Assembly (NCBI GenBank): GCA_015484945.1
Contig: WFUO01000035.1
Coordinates: forward strand, 1-60,095
Direction: 5' to 3'
Origin: Gammaproteobacteria bacterium
Lineage (GTDB): Bacteria; Pseudomonadota; Gammaproteobacteria; WFUO01
DNA length: 60,095 nucleotides
Shown piece by piece: positions 8,786-17,673 of this stretch. The translations under genes and the position numbers were made by a program. The notes under the pieces were generated by a model, which was not told the DNA's origin, did not search any database, and was given only the letters and a program-made list of their open reading frames with translations. Within the stretch, counting starts at the first letter, position 1, and every line of letters begins with the position of its first letter.

Positions 8786-10108
8786 TCAGCGGCTATCGCC
8801 ACCCTTGCCTGACACGTTCACGTTGCCGGCTTGCGCGTTTCGCCCTCCGGCATCGACCCGTGTCAGTAGCCACCCGCCCAGAATGAAGAATACCAGGATG
8901 GTCATGATGCCGATACGCGCACTTCCGGTCTCGCGCCCAACCCAGCCAACCATGAACGGGCCGAGCACGACTGCAAACTTTCCCAGCATGTTGTAGAAGC
9001 CGAAAAATTCCGCCGCGCGCGCACGCGGGATCAGGCGCAGATATAGCGAGCGGCTCAGCGCCTGCACACCTCCCTGTACCAGACCGATGACCACTGCCAG
9101 CAAGTAGAACTCCCATACCGAACGCATGAACCCGGCCCACAATGTGACCAGCATGTAGATACCCAGTCCGACCAGGATGCCCTGGCGCGCGCCGATACGC
9201 TCGCCTATGCGGCCAAAGACGATTGCGGCCGGGAAGCCGACGAACTGGGTCACCAGCAGCGCCGTGAGGATGCTCGCGGTATCGAATTTCAGGGTCAGGC
9301 CATAGTCCACCGCCATGCGGATGATGGTATCCACGCCATCGATATACAACCAGTAGGCCAGCAGGAACAGAAACACCGGGCGCAGGCGCCGCACCTCACG
9401 AAAGGTATCGGCAAGCTGGGCGAACCCCCCTGTTATCGACCCCAGGCCGCGGGTATGGCCCGCGCGTGGTTCACGCACATACAGGATCAACGGAATGGTG
9501 AACAGGGCCCACCAGATGGCAACGATCAGAAACGATAATCTCACGGCCTGTTCCCGGTCGGCCAGTCCGAAACTGGATGGCGAGGCCGCCATCCACACCA
9601 GCGCGGCGAACAACAGGCCGCCACCGAGATAGCCGAGCGCATAGCCCAATGACGAGACGCGATCGGCCTCGGCGTCGCTGGCAACCTCGGCGAGCAGGGC
9701 GTCGTAGAACACGTTGCTGCCCATGAAACCGATGGTAGCCAGCATGAACACCCCGGCGGCCATCATCCATTGCCCCTCGCCAATGGCATACAGGGCACCG
9801 GTCATGGCCATGCCGAGGACAGCGAAAGAGAGCAGAAAACGCCGCCGCAGGCCACCCTGGTCGGCGATTGCGCCAAGCACCGGCGCCAGCAAAACCACGA
9901 ACAGGCTGGCCAGTGTATTGGCCATACCGAGATGATAGGTGCGTTCGGTATCGGACAGCCCGCTGGCCCAGTGTTGCTGAAAGAACAGCGGAAAGAAGGT
10001 CGTCAGTACAGCCACCGCATAGGCCGAGTTCGCCCAGTCGTAGAAGGCCCATGCAAAAATGCGCCGGCGCCTGGAAAGAGCTTGAGTACGATCATGTGTA
10101 GCAAACAT
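8786..10108 (-). CDS. MFS transporter, UMF1/Atg22-like family
   Basis: An integral membrane protein of about 440 residues with roughly 12 hydrophobic segments. The N-terminal signature AFYDWANSAYAV is characteristic of the UMF1 (Atg22-like) branch of the major facilitator superfamily. Substrates of bacterial members are unknown; the yeast homologue exports amino acids from the vacuole. ATG at 10108 gives the short N-terminal tail usual for the family; a GTG start at 10153 would add 15 residues and cannot be excluded. The gene lies 70 bases downstream of the duplicated-domain protein on the same strand. Confidence 0.85.
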   Translation of the reverse strand: MFATHDRTQALSRRRRIFAWAFYDWANSAYAVAVLTTFFPLFFQQHWASGLSDTERTYHLGMANTLASLFVVLLAPVLGAIADQGGLRRRFLLSFAVLGMAMTGALYAIGEGQWMMAAGVFMLATIGFMGSNVFYDALLAEVASDAEADRVSSLGYALGYLGGGLLFAALVWMAASPSSFGLADREQAVRLSFLIVAIWWALFTIPLILYVREPRAGHTRGLGSITGGFAQLADTFREVRRLRPVFLFLLAYWLYIDGVDTIIRMAVDYGLTLKFDTASILTALLVTQFVGFPAAIVFGRIGERIGARQGILVGLGIYMLVTLWAGFMRSVWEFYLLAVVIGLVQGGVQALSRSLYLRLIPRARAAEFFGFYNMLGKFAVVLGPFMVGWVGRETGSARIGIMTILVFFILGGWLLTRVDAGGRNAQAGNVNVSGKGGDSR

Positions 10109-10178
10109 GGGGCGGTCCGCATGCCCAAACCGGCCCCATGATTGGTCAATCACACGGCAGCGTCAAGTCAAAACCGGA

Positions 10179-10946
10179 TTACGATACCTTGAGCACCTCG
10201 TGACAGCGGCGCGAGAGATCCTCGGCCTTCTTTTCGTCGATGAACAACTGGATGCTCTTCAGGCTCTTCTCCAATGCCTCGTTGAGCGCCTCGATACTGT
10301 CGTCGGCCTTCTCGATCCGCTCGCTGACCTTGCCGGCCTTCTCGCCCAGTACCTCATACATCATCTCCAGAAGACGCTCGCGTATCTCGCCAACCGGGGC
10401 ATCGCCGGCCTGTGTCTCTGTCCCGGATGCTCCCTTGTCACCCTCGTGCACCGCATTCACGTCGGTGTTCGACAGAATACGTTTGAACTTCGTACGCAGT
10501 TCGTCACATTGCTCCTTGTCGATGATCAATGACGAGATCTTGCAGCAATGCGCAACAGCATCATTGAGCGATTCGAGTGTTGCGTCCGCTGCATCGAGTT
10601 TCTTCACCAATACATCGGATTGCTTGCCCAGTACCATGATCGCGGTGTCGATCAGCTTCGAACGAATACTCTCGATATCGTTGTCTGATTCATCACCGGC
10701 CGCGGCGTCATCGACCTTGTGCCAGTGCAGCCCCTCGCATTCGATGAAACCCTCCATGGCCAGTTCCTCCAGCCTGGCATCGATATCGGGGATTACGCCT
10801 TCGGCATATTCATGCAGGGTCTTGACGTCCTTGTTGCCGTCGATGAGGATCAGCACCGTGCGCAGGCGCTGAGGCAACTTGCAGACCCTTTCCTTGAATT
10901 CCTTCTCTCCTTTCTCCGTCCTGTGGAAAACCAGATGACCGTCCAT
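10179..10946 (-). CDS. Hypothetical protein: winged-helix-like N-terminus plus two tandem helical repeats
   Basis: I do not recognise a named family. Of 255 residues, 1-75 (LPQRLRTVLILIDGNKDVKTL..., then ELAMEGFIE) resemble small winged-helix-like modules found at the N-terminus of various proteobacterial regulatory proteins. Residues 91-158 and 185-252 align without a single gap: IRSKL/IRERL, VLG, AD-x3-E-x-LN, IID/FID, IL/VL. This is an internal duplication of a 68-residue helical unit, joined by an acidic, low-complexity linker. No signal peptide or membrane segment is seen, so it is probably cytoplasmic. It follows the small membrane protein gene by three bases and is likely cotranscribed and functionally coupled with it. 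Confidence 0.75.
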   Translation of the reverse strand: MDGHLVFHRTEKGEKEFKERVCKLPQRLRTVLILIDGNKDVKTLHEYAEGVIPDIDARLEELAMEGFIECEGLHWHKVDDAAAGDESDNDIESIRSKLIDTAIMVLGKQSDVLVKKLDAADATLESLNDAVAHCCKISSLIIDKEQCDELRTKFKRILSNTDVNAVHEGDKGASGTETQAGDAPVGEIRERLLEMMYEVLGEKAGKVSERIEKADDSIEALNEALEKSLKSIQLFIDEKKAEDLSRRCHEVLKVS

Positions 10947-10949
10947 GGG

Positions 10950-11249
10950 TTACTCTGACAGGATACGGATCGTGTTCCGTATCAGGTTGATGGTGACCAC
11001 GACGTACACCGCCCCGAAGGCCAGCAGCAGCGCGACGATCAATTGCATGACTTCGAGCGACAGCTTGCCAAGAAACGGCACGAACAGGTAACCAACGGCA
11101 AAGAATGCCACCAGTGCCAGCAGATAGTTGACATTACGGCCGATCATGCCGCCGGGCAGCTCTTTTTTCAGGTTGATCACCAGCCACAGGGCGTAGAGCA
11201 TGATTCCGACCGCTATGATCAGAATAAACAGGTTGATGTTCATGGACAT
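10950..11249 (-). CDS. Small membrane protein, three predicted membrane segments
   Basis: A hydrophobic protein of 99 residues with membrane segments around residues 7-25, 40-61 and 66-88, and a conserved-looking KKELPGGMIGRNVNYL loop after the first. No family is recognised. The start is MSMN at 11249 with GGAGG ten bases upstream; MNIN at 11243 is also possible. It is the first gene of a pair with the duplicated helical protein three bases downstream, which suggests a membrane anchor with a cytoplasmic partner. Upstream lies an AT-rich stretch (11283-11316) that could hold the promoter. Confidence 0.7.
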   Translation of the reverse strand: MSMNINLFILIIAVGIMLYALWLVINLKKELPGGMIGRNVNYLLALVAFFAVGYLFVPFLGKLSLEVMQLIVALLLAFGAVYVVVTINLIRNTIRILSE

Positions 11250-11401
11250 GGATGGGGGGCCTCCGATACTTTGCTTCTACCTATCTATATTTATAACACA
11301 TTTATAATGATATGGATGATCAGTGATTGCCCCGGTCATGACAATATGGCCCCACCCCGGGACACCGGGTTTTATGTTAAAGATTGTTACACTCCGGCGC
11401 C

Positions 11402-12571
11402 TCAGAGCGGCCGGAGCAGCCCCCGGATGGGCGTGAAGCGGCGCAGGTTGGGGGGTATCGCCATGCCCAGCCAGTCACGGCTGATGGTGTGATAGAGGCT
11501 GCGATAATCGACATGCCAGGTAAGATCGCCATTTTCGAGCCGCGCCAGTGAGGGATAACGCCCGTACAGGCCTCCGCGGACCTGGCCACCGATGACAAAA
11601 TGCGGTGCCGACGTACCATGGTCGGTGCCACGGCTGCCGTTCTCACGCGCGCGCCGGCCAAACTCGGAATAGGTCATCATCAGTATGTCGTTCCAGCGGC
11701 CGGTGGCGCGCATGGCTTCGCGGAAGGCCATGACCGCATCGTTGAACTGCCTGAGCAGGCGCGCATGCCGCCCGGGCTGGTTGCTGTGAGTGTCGAACCC
11801 ACCCATCCCCAGCTTGATGACCGGTACCCGGATATCATTGATCATCAGCCGTGCGACGATCTCCAGCTGGCGCCCAAGCGGGGTTCGCGGGAAACGCGTT
11901 CGCAACTGGCGTCCCTGGCGCAGACTACGGGCCAGTTTGTCCATCGCCTTTTCTGTCTGACGTTCGACAGTAAGGATATGGCGCAGCGCCGGATTGGCGC
12001 TGACGGAATGGCGCATGCGACTGTCATGGTGCTGACTCAGGACCCGTGCACCGCCGCTGAGAACGAGGCTGGGTGCGCGTGCATTGCGTACCGGACCCGG
12101 ATCACGGCCAAACACCAGTGCGCCGGTCATCAGTGATTCTGGCAATTGCTGATGATCGAGGAGGTCAGCCACCCAGCCCTTGTCCAGGATTCTGCGGCTG
12201 CCGGAAGCCGTTTCCCAGATGTCGATGGAACGGAAATGTGAGCGGTTGGGCTCTGGATAACCCATCCCCTGAACGATGGCCAGTTCATGCGCGCCAAACA
12301 CCCGTTGCAGGCCGGCCAGCGAGGGATGCAGCGCGATACCGTCGCTCAAAGCCACCAGGCGGTCATGGGCAATGGCCAGGCGTGGGCGCAGGGCGCGGTA
12401 GCCTGGATCACGGTATGGAATCACGGTATTGAGTCCGTCGTTGCCGCCCTGCAGTTCGATCAGGATCAGGCTGCGGCGCCATGCCGGCACGGTACGGGCC
12501 ATCCCCATCGAAGGCAAGACGCCCAGCAGGGTGATACCCGCCAGTGATTGCAGAAATTCGCGTCGTTTCAT
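11402..12571 (-). CDS. DUF1501 family protein with Tat signal
   Basis: A protein of 389 residues starting MKRREFLQSLAG, a Tat-type twin-arginine signal. The mature part has the DUF1501 landmarks: LIELQGGNDGLNTVIPY after the signal, SHFRS near residue 110, KLGMGGFDTHSNQ, and an SEFGRRARENGSRGTDHGT segment that resembles alkaline-phosphatase-superfamily metal sites. DUF1501 proteins are exported, and their enzymatic activity is unproven. ATG at 12571 is preferred over GTG at 12574 because of a GAGGTG site. It follows the DUF1800 gene by nine bases, the usual pairing. Confidence 0.88.
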   Translation of the reverse strand: MKRREFLQSLAGITLLGVLPSMGMARTVPAWRRSLILIELQGGNDGLNTVIPYRDPGYRALRPRLAIAHDRLVALSDGIALHPSLAGLQRVFGAHELAIVQGMGYPEPNRSHFRSIDIWETASGSRRILDKGWVADLLDHQQLPESLMTGALVFGRDPGPVRNARAPSLVLSGGARVLSQHHDSRMRHSVSANPALRHILTVERQTEKAMDKLARSLRQGRQLRTRFPRTPLGRQLEIVARLMINDIRVPVIKLGMGGFDTHSNQPGRHARLLRQFNDAVMAFREAMRATGRWNDILMMTYSEFGRRARENGSRGTDHGTSAPHFVIGGQVRGGLYGRYPSLARLENGDLTWHVDYRSLYHTISRDWLGMAIPPNLRRFTPIRGLLRPL

Positions 12572-12580
12572 CACAACACC

Positions 12581-13933
12581 TCATTTCAACTGATAAACCG
12601 GATCGAGCAGCAACTGCCGCAGACGCCGTGCGGGATCGGCGCCAGCCTGTGCGCGTACCGGCGGTAACGGCAACAGCAGTCGCGCCAAACTGGCATAAGG
12701 CATGCGCATCGCCTCCTGCATGCGATCATCAAGCATGCGCCGGCGGGTCTGACGCCACATGCGCAGCAGAAGACGCTGGCGCAGGATCAGGGTGGAGGAC
12801 GTGATCCATGCCCTGCCCCCGGGCCAGCCCCTGACGTTGGGCGGGTTCATCAGATCCTGCCCCAGCCGGCGTGAAAAACGCGCCAGAAGGTCACGCCGGG
12901 TGGGAGCGATACCGGCTACCCGCACGCTGCCGACCAGCAGATCTACGGGGGACTTCACCAATACCCCGCGATTGCGGTGGTCACGGAATGCACGGCTGAG
13001 CAGCAAGGCGCGCATCAGCGGCTTGATCTCGTAATTGGCGCGCCTGAAGATGCCGGCCAGCCGCCGTACCTCGGCACTGTCAGGGGTGGGTGAAATGAAA
13101 TGCCGCCACAGCTTCTCGACGATGAACTCGGCCACGCGCGGGTGTTCCAGTATCCGATCGATCACATCGTGGCCACCCAGATGTCCACGCATGCCCATGA
13201 AACGCTTATCGCCAAAATCATGTTGGCGGATGACGAAACGGAAGCGCCCACTACGGCGGTTGACCTTCCATCCGGTAAACGCACGTGCTGCCTCCTTGAC
13301 ATCCTGCTCGGTGTAATGTCCCTCACCCAGCGTGAACAATTCCAGCAGCTCGCGGGCAAAATTCTCGTTGGGCTTGCCCCGGCGATTGGACTGGTTGTCC
13401 AGATACAGGATCATGGCCGGATCCTCGGCGATCGCATGCAACATCTTGCGGAAATTGCCCAGCGCATGCCGACGCAACAACAGGTTCTGGCGGTACATCA
13501 GCACCGGCCAGCGCGCCTTGCGCAACGAAGAGGTAAAATGATTGTGCCAGAACAGCGTCATCTGCTCGGTCAGCGGTGAATCGGTGACGATCATCTCCTG
13601 TATCCACCAGGACTGCAGCTGCATGGCCCGCCGGCGCCAGAACCTGCGGAATGCCTTGCGCTGCGCGCGGCTCATTTTGCGCAGGCGGCGAAAATCCGGA
13701 GGCGGTTCATGCACCCAGGCCGGTGGCCGCGTGACCGGCTTTGTGCGCGTGCCAGCAAGGATGCGATCCACGGCTTCGGCATACGACACACGACGCAGTG
13801 CTGCTATCTCGTCGGCGGTACCACCAAAACCGGTACGTGACAGCAGGTGACGCGCTTCATCCCACGGGATTGCCAGGGCAGGCCATGCCAGCAACAGGCC
13901 GGAAAGAACAACCACCAGGCGTGCACGTTTCAT
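12581..13933 (-). CDS. DUF1800 family secreted protein
   Basis: A protein of 450 residues with a Sec signal peptide (MKRARLVVVLSGLLLAWPALA). DUF1800 hallmarks are HLLSRTGFGG near the mature N-terminus, LFWHNHFTSS, ILYLDNQSNRRGKPNENFARELLELFTLG, and NPPNVRGWPGG. ATG at 13933 follows a strong GGAGG site; the longer open frame upstream is not translated by comparison with the family. DUF1800 is nearly always encoded beside DUF1501, as here. The function is unknown; the pair is often discussed together with exported proteins and surface structures. Confidence 0.9.
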   Translation of the reverse strand: MKRARLVVVLSGLLLAWPALAIPWDEARHLLSRTGFGGTADEIAALRRVSYAEAVDRILAGTRTKPVTRPPAWVHEPPPDFRRLRKMSRAQRKAFRRFWRRRAMQLQSWWIQEMIVTDSPLTEQMTLFWHNHFTSSLRKARWPVLMYRQNLLLRRHALGNFRKMLHAIAEDPAMILYLDNQSNRRGKPNENFARELLELFTLGEGHYTEQDVKEAARAFTGWKVNRRSGRFRFVIRQHDFGDKRFMGMRGHLGGHDVIDRILEHPRVAEFIVEKLWRHFISPTPDSAEVRRLAGIFRRANYEIKPLMRALLLSRAFRDHRNRGVLVKSPVDLLVGSVRVAGIAPTRRDLLARFSRRLGQDLMNPPNVRGWPGGRAWITSSTLILRQRLLLRMWRQTRRRMLDDRMQEAMRMPYASLARLLLPLPPVRAQAGADPARRLRQLLLDPVYQLK

Positions 13934-14127
13934 GATCCCATTCCTCCACCGATCCTGTTGCTCACAGTACGCGCGGACAGCCGAAATCCGTCGCCAGCCT
14001 GCCTGTCTCGCCATATTGGCACTCGAAGCGCTTGTCTGCCAACGAAAAATGGTGTGTATTGAAATAAAGCCCCAAGGCATTTCAACCGATAACCGGGACA
14101 GAGCAGTAACAAAAAAGGCAAGACACC

Positions 14128-14697
14128 ATGAGCAGAATCGTCGCACCACAAGGTGAAATGGCCCACTGGCAGGCGCTCGTCGCAGAGGCCGGCAGTCATG
14201 TCGGCGTACATCTGGACGAGGAACTCGAAAGCTACCTGGTCTTCACACTGATGCGTTATCTGTCACGCCCCGACATGGCACAGCGGGCGCTGGCGCTGGA
14301 CTTCCTGCAGGCCTTTCATGAGCATGCCACGCTGCGCAACGAATCATTGCGGGATGTCGGTGACCAGTGCCTGCTGGTATCGGGCCTGTTTCCTCAACGC
14401 GCGCGGCGGCGGCGCACCCGGGTTGGTTACTATGTCGATCTCGGGCGCAGTGCCTATCACAACCTGGCTGAAGGACTGACCCAACTGGCCGACCTGTTCG
14501 AACGCCTCGCGCGGCAGTTCGTCAATGCCATGGACGTGTTGCAGGCCATGCGCCTCATTGGACGCGATACACCAGCGCTGGATCCCCTGCTGGCCTGGGA
14601 TCTGTGGAACGAAACCGGCAGCCGGTCGGCGAAACAGGCGTTGGCACGCCATACCGATGGACAGGCCATCCACCTGGCCAGCAGCCGGAAACACTGA
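14128..14697 (+). CDS. Conserved hypothetical protein, 189 aa
   Basis: A soluble, mostly helical protein with no signal peptide or membrane segment, and no family I can name. Landmarks are an ELESYLVFTLMRYLSRPDM segment near residue 32, an RRRRTRVGYYVDLGRSAYHNLA segment near the middle, and a LWNETGSRSAKQAL segment near the end. Codon use and arrangement look genuine: it starts 194 bases from the divergently transcribed DUF1800 gene, and the opposite-strand frames have no family features. It is a single-gene unit converging on prfC. Confidence 0.65.
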   Translation: MSRIVAPQGEMAHWQALVAEAGSHVGVHLDEELESYLVFTLMRYLSRPDMAQRALALDFLQAFHEHATLRNESLRDVGDQCLLVSGLFPQRARRRRTRVGYYVDLGRSAYHNLAEGLTQLADLFERLARQFVNAMDVLQAMRLIGRDTPALDPLLAWDLWNETGSRSAKQALARHTDGQAIHLASSRKH

Positions 14698-14850
14698 CAC
14701 ATTGCACGTGTTCAACACAGAACACACTGAGGCCAATGCTTTTGCTGAAGGAAATGGCTTTAACCCGTTGTCATGGTCAGTGACGGCAAAACAGAAATCT
14801 CTCTGCGTACTCCGCGACTCTGCGTTACCTTATGTCGTTGATTGCAGCAA

Positions 14851-16434
14851 TCAGACCCCGTGCTCGCGGGTGGCGTGAAACTGCACGTCGGGCCAGCGTT
14901 CCATGGCCAGTTCCAGATTGACCCGGGTGGGCGCGATGTACGCCAGCGTACCCGCGCTGTCGATGGCAAGGTTGTCCTGATTCTTGTTGCGGAAGTCTTC
15001 CAGCATCTTTGGATCGTCACAGGTGATCCAGCGCGCAGTCGCGACATTGACATTCTCGAACGCGCATTCGACGTTGTACTCGTGCTTGAGACGGAACGCG
15101 ACCACGTCAAACTGCAGAACACCGACCGCACCGACGATGAGGTCGTTATTGCGCAGCGGTTTGAACAGTTGCGAGGCGCCCTCCTCGCAAAGCTCCTGCA
15201 AGCCCTTTTGCAATGCCTTGAGGCGTAAAGGGTCCTTCAGCACCACGCGCCGGAACAATTCGGGCGCGAAGTTGGGTATGCCGGTAAACTGCAGCTCCTC
15301 TCCCTGGGTGAAAGTATCGCCAATCTGGATGGTGCCATGGTTGTGCAGGCCGATGATATCACCGGCGTGCGCAGTCTCGACATGCTCGCGGTCACTGGCA
15401 AGAAAGGTAATGGCGTTCGCCACCTTGATGTCCTTGCCGGTACGTACATGACGCATCTTCATATTCCTGGTGTAACTGCCGGAGCAGATGCGCAGAAACG
15501 CAATTCGGTCACGGTGCTGGGGATCCATGTTTGCCTGGATCTTGAACACAAAGCCGGTGAATCCCGGCTCATCGGCCAGAACCTCGCGTGTGGTAGTGGC
15601 ACGCGGCATCGGTGACGGCGCATATTCGGCAAACGCATCCAGCAATTCGCGCACACCGAAATTATTGATGGCCGAGCCAAAGAACACTGGTGTCAGCCTG
15701 CCCTGGCGGAACAGTTCCAGATCGAATGCATGACTGGCGCCGCGTACCAGCTCGATCTCCTCGCGCAGTTCCGCAGCGGCATCGCCGAGCACCTCATCGA
15801 GCCGCGGGTTGTCGAGACCCTCGATGACATCACCCTGCTGGATCTTGCCACCATGAGTGGGGCTGAACAGGTGTACGCGATCACGGTAAAGGTCGAACAC
15901 CCCCTTGAGCGATTTACCCATGCCGATCGGCCAGGTGACTGGCGCGCACTGGATATCGAGCACCGATTCGACTTCATCGAGCAGCTCGATGGGATCGCGC
16001 CCCTCGCGGTCGAGTTTGTTGATGAAGGTGATGATGGGCGTGGTGCGCAGGCGGCAGACCTCCATCAGTTTGATGGTGCGCGACTCGACACCCTTGGCGC
16101 AATCGATCACCATCAGGGCCGAATCCACGGCTGTCAGCGTGCGATAGGTGTCTTCCGAGAAGTCTTCATGGCCTGGCGTATCGAGCAGGTTGAAGATATG
16201 GCCAGCGTACGGGAACTGCATCACCGACGAGGTCACCGAGATGCCACGTTCCTTCTCCAGCGCCATCCAGTCCGAGGTCGCATGACGTGCCGCCTTGCGG
16301 CCCTTGACAGTGCCGGCGAGCTGGATCGCGCCCCCGAACAGCAGCAGCTTCTCGGTCAGTGTGGTCTTGCCGGCATCGGGGTGCGATATGATCGCGAATG
16401 TGCGGCGGCGGGATATTTCGTTGTCTGGTGTCAT
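14851..16434 (-). CDS. prfC: Peptide chain release factor 3 (GTPase RF3)
   Basis: RF3 recycles RF1 and RF2 from the ribosome after termination, using GTP. The protein has 527 residues (E. coli 529). The G1 P-loop is [14 protein letters not shown], with DTPGHEDF as G3 and NKLD as G4, followed by elongation-factor-like domains II and III. ATG at 16434 gives the canonical start [20 protein letters not shown]; the longer open frame adds 14 unrelated residues. It lies 85 bases downstream of rimI on the same strand and may be part of that transcript or have its own promoter in the gap. Confidence 0.97.
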   Translation of the reverse strand: MTPDNEISRRRTFAIISHPDAGKTTLTEKLLLFGGAIQLAGTVKGRKAARHATSDWMALEKERGISVTSSVMQFPYAGHIFNLLDTPGHEDFSEDTYRTLTAVDSALMVIDCAKGVESRTIKLMEVCRLRTTPIITFINKLDREGRDPIELLDEVESVLDIQCAPVTWPIGMGKSLKGVFDLYRDRVHLFSPTHGGKIQQGDVIEGLDNPRLDEVLGDAAAELREEIELVRGASHAFDLELFRQGRLTPVFFGSAINNFGVRELLDAFAEYAPSPMPRATTTREVLADEPGFTGFVFKIQANMDPQHRDRIAFLRICSGSYTRNMKMRHVRTGKDIKVANAITFLASDREHVETAHAGDIIGLHNHGTIQIGDTFTQGEELQFTGIPNFAPELFRRVVLKDPLRLKALQKGLQELCEEGASQLFKPLRNNDLIVGAVGVLQFDVVAFRLKHEYNVECAFENVNVATARWITCDDPKMLEDFRNKNQDNLAIDSAGTLAYIAPTRVNLELAMERWPDVQFHATREHGV

Positions 16435-16519
16435 GTCAGTACGGCCACGACTGTGGCTGGTCGGCAAAGCGGCCATTCTATATGATTTGCGCTGCCCGCG
16501 CCTACTGCATCACCTTCTG

Positions 16520-16993
16520 TCAGGCCTGTGACAGGGACATGGCGAAGATCAGCGCGTCCTCGCGTCCGTCGCGGGCGGGATAATAGTCCTTGCGGATGCC
16601 GACCTGGTTGAAACCCATGGATTCGTAGAGCCGGATGGCGGGAACGTTCGAGGGCCGCACCTCGAGCAGCAGGGTGTCGGTGTGCAGGCGGCTGGCCAGA
16701 TCGATCAGATGCTGCATGATGCGTCTTCCATGGCCACGCCCCTGCAACTCGGGCCGTACACAGACATTGAGCACATGGGCCTCGCCCGCGGCGACAGACA
16801 TGACACCGTAACCGGCCAGTTCATCACCGCTGAACATCAGCCGGCACTGGTAGCCCACCCGCATGCAGTCTCGAAATATGCCCTCGGTCCAGCAGAATTC
16901 GTAGGCGCTGCGTTCGATCTCCATGACTGCCGGCAGGTCGCTTTCCTGCATGGTGTGAAAGGTGATCCCGGGATCGTCGATGATCGCGCTCAT
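16520..16993 (-). CDS. rimI: Ribosomal protein S18-alanine N-acetyltransferase (GNAT)
   Basis: A GNAT acetyltransferase of 157 residues. The acetyl-CoA-binding loop RPELQGRGHGRRIM (Q/RxxGxG/A) is followed by LEVRPSNVPAIRLYESMGF, the typical RimI C-terminal half. RimI acetylates the N-terminal alanine of ribosomal protein S18. Its ATG overlaps the stop of the uracil-DNA glycosylase gene by four bases, so it is translationally coupled; udg-rimI adjacency is common in Gammaproteobacteria. Confidence 0.92.
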   Translation of the reverse strand: MSAIIDDPGITFHTMQESDLPAVMEIERSAYEFCWTEGIFRDCMRVGYQCRLMFSGDELAGYGVMSVAAGEAHVLNVCVRPELQGRGHGRRIMQHLIDLASRLHTDTLLLEVRPSNVPAIRLYESMGFNQVGIRKDYYPARDGREDALIFAMSLSQA

Positions 16994-17667
16994 GCCGGTT
17001 GTCCCGTTCTCGCCAGGTGACGCAGATCCAGCCAGACCTTGCGCTTCTCGCCCGGAGACCGCAGCAGGTAGGCCGGATGGTAGGTGACCACCACCGGAAT
17101 GCCGGTTTCGGGATGCGTGAGCCGCCGGCCGCGCAACTGGCCCACACTGGCCTCGGTACGCAACAGATTTTGCGCCGCCACGCCACCCACGGCGACGATC
17201 ACTTCCGGCTGCACGAGCTCGATCTGGCGGCGCAGGAAGGATGCGCAGGCATCGACCTCGTCTCCCTCGGGATTACGATTGTCGGGCGGCCGGCACTTGA
17301 CGATATTGGCGATATAGACCTGCTCGCGACGGTAACCCAGAGCCTGGATGATGCGCGTGAGCAATTGGCCGGCACGGCCGACGAACGGCTCGCCCTGACG
17401 ATCCTCGTCGGCGCCGGGGGCCTCGCCGACAATCATGATGCGCGCCTGGCGGTCGCCGGTACCGAACACGGTCTGCGTACGGGTCGCGGACAGCTTGCAG
17501 CGCTCACATCCGGCAACCTCGGCGGCAAGCGCCTCCCATTGCGGGCCATTGTCGGTAGCGGACTGACCGTGTGGGTCATCCGGCGTCTGTTCCAGGCTGC
17601 GCAGACCGGCATACGCCCAGGTCTGAATACCCATGACCTGCAAGTATCGTTGCCGCTGCGCATCCAT
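16990..17667 (-). CDS. Uracil-DNA glycosylase, family 4 (Fe-S type)
   Basis: A protein of 225 residues that removes uracil from DNA in base-excision repair. Motif 1 is VGEAPGADEDRQGEPFVG, with the GEAPG catalytic loop. Four cysteines that would hold the 4Fe-4S cluster are visible: CERC, then KCRPPDNRNP, then the CASFL cysteine. Motif 3 is VVTYHPAYLLR. The variable N-terminus of about 45 residues is characteristic of the proteobacterial form. It lies six bases after leuA and overlaps rimI by four, so it probably belongs to the leuA transcript. Confidence 0.93.
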   Translation of the reverse strand: MDAQRQRYLQVMGIQTWAYAGLRSLEQTPDDPHGQSATDNGPQWEALAAEVAGCERCKLSATRTQTVFGTGDRQARIMIVGEAPGADEDRQGEPFVGRAGQLLTRIIQALGYRREQVYIANIVKCRPPDNRNPEGDEVDACASFLRRQIELVQPEVIVAVGGVAAQNLLRTEASVGQLRGRRLTHPETGIPVVVTYHPAYLLRSPGEKRKVWLDLRHLARTGQPA

Positions 17668-17673
17668 GACCGG

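Noticed and set aside
14698-14850. Intergenic stretch with CTCTGCGT-ACTCCGCG-ACTCTGCGT, resembling a dispersed bacterial repeat
   Set aside because: Only one copy is in the window, so repeat status cannot be judged; no RNA gene or coding frame is visible.
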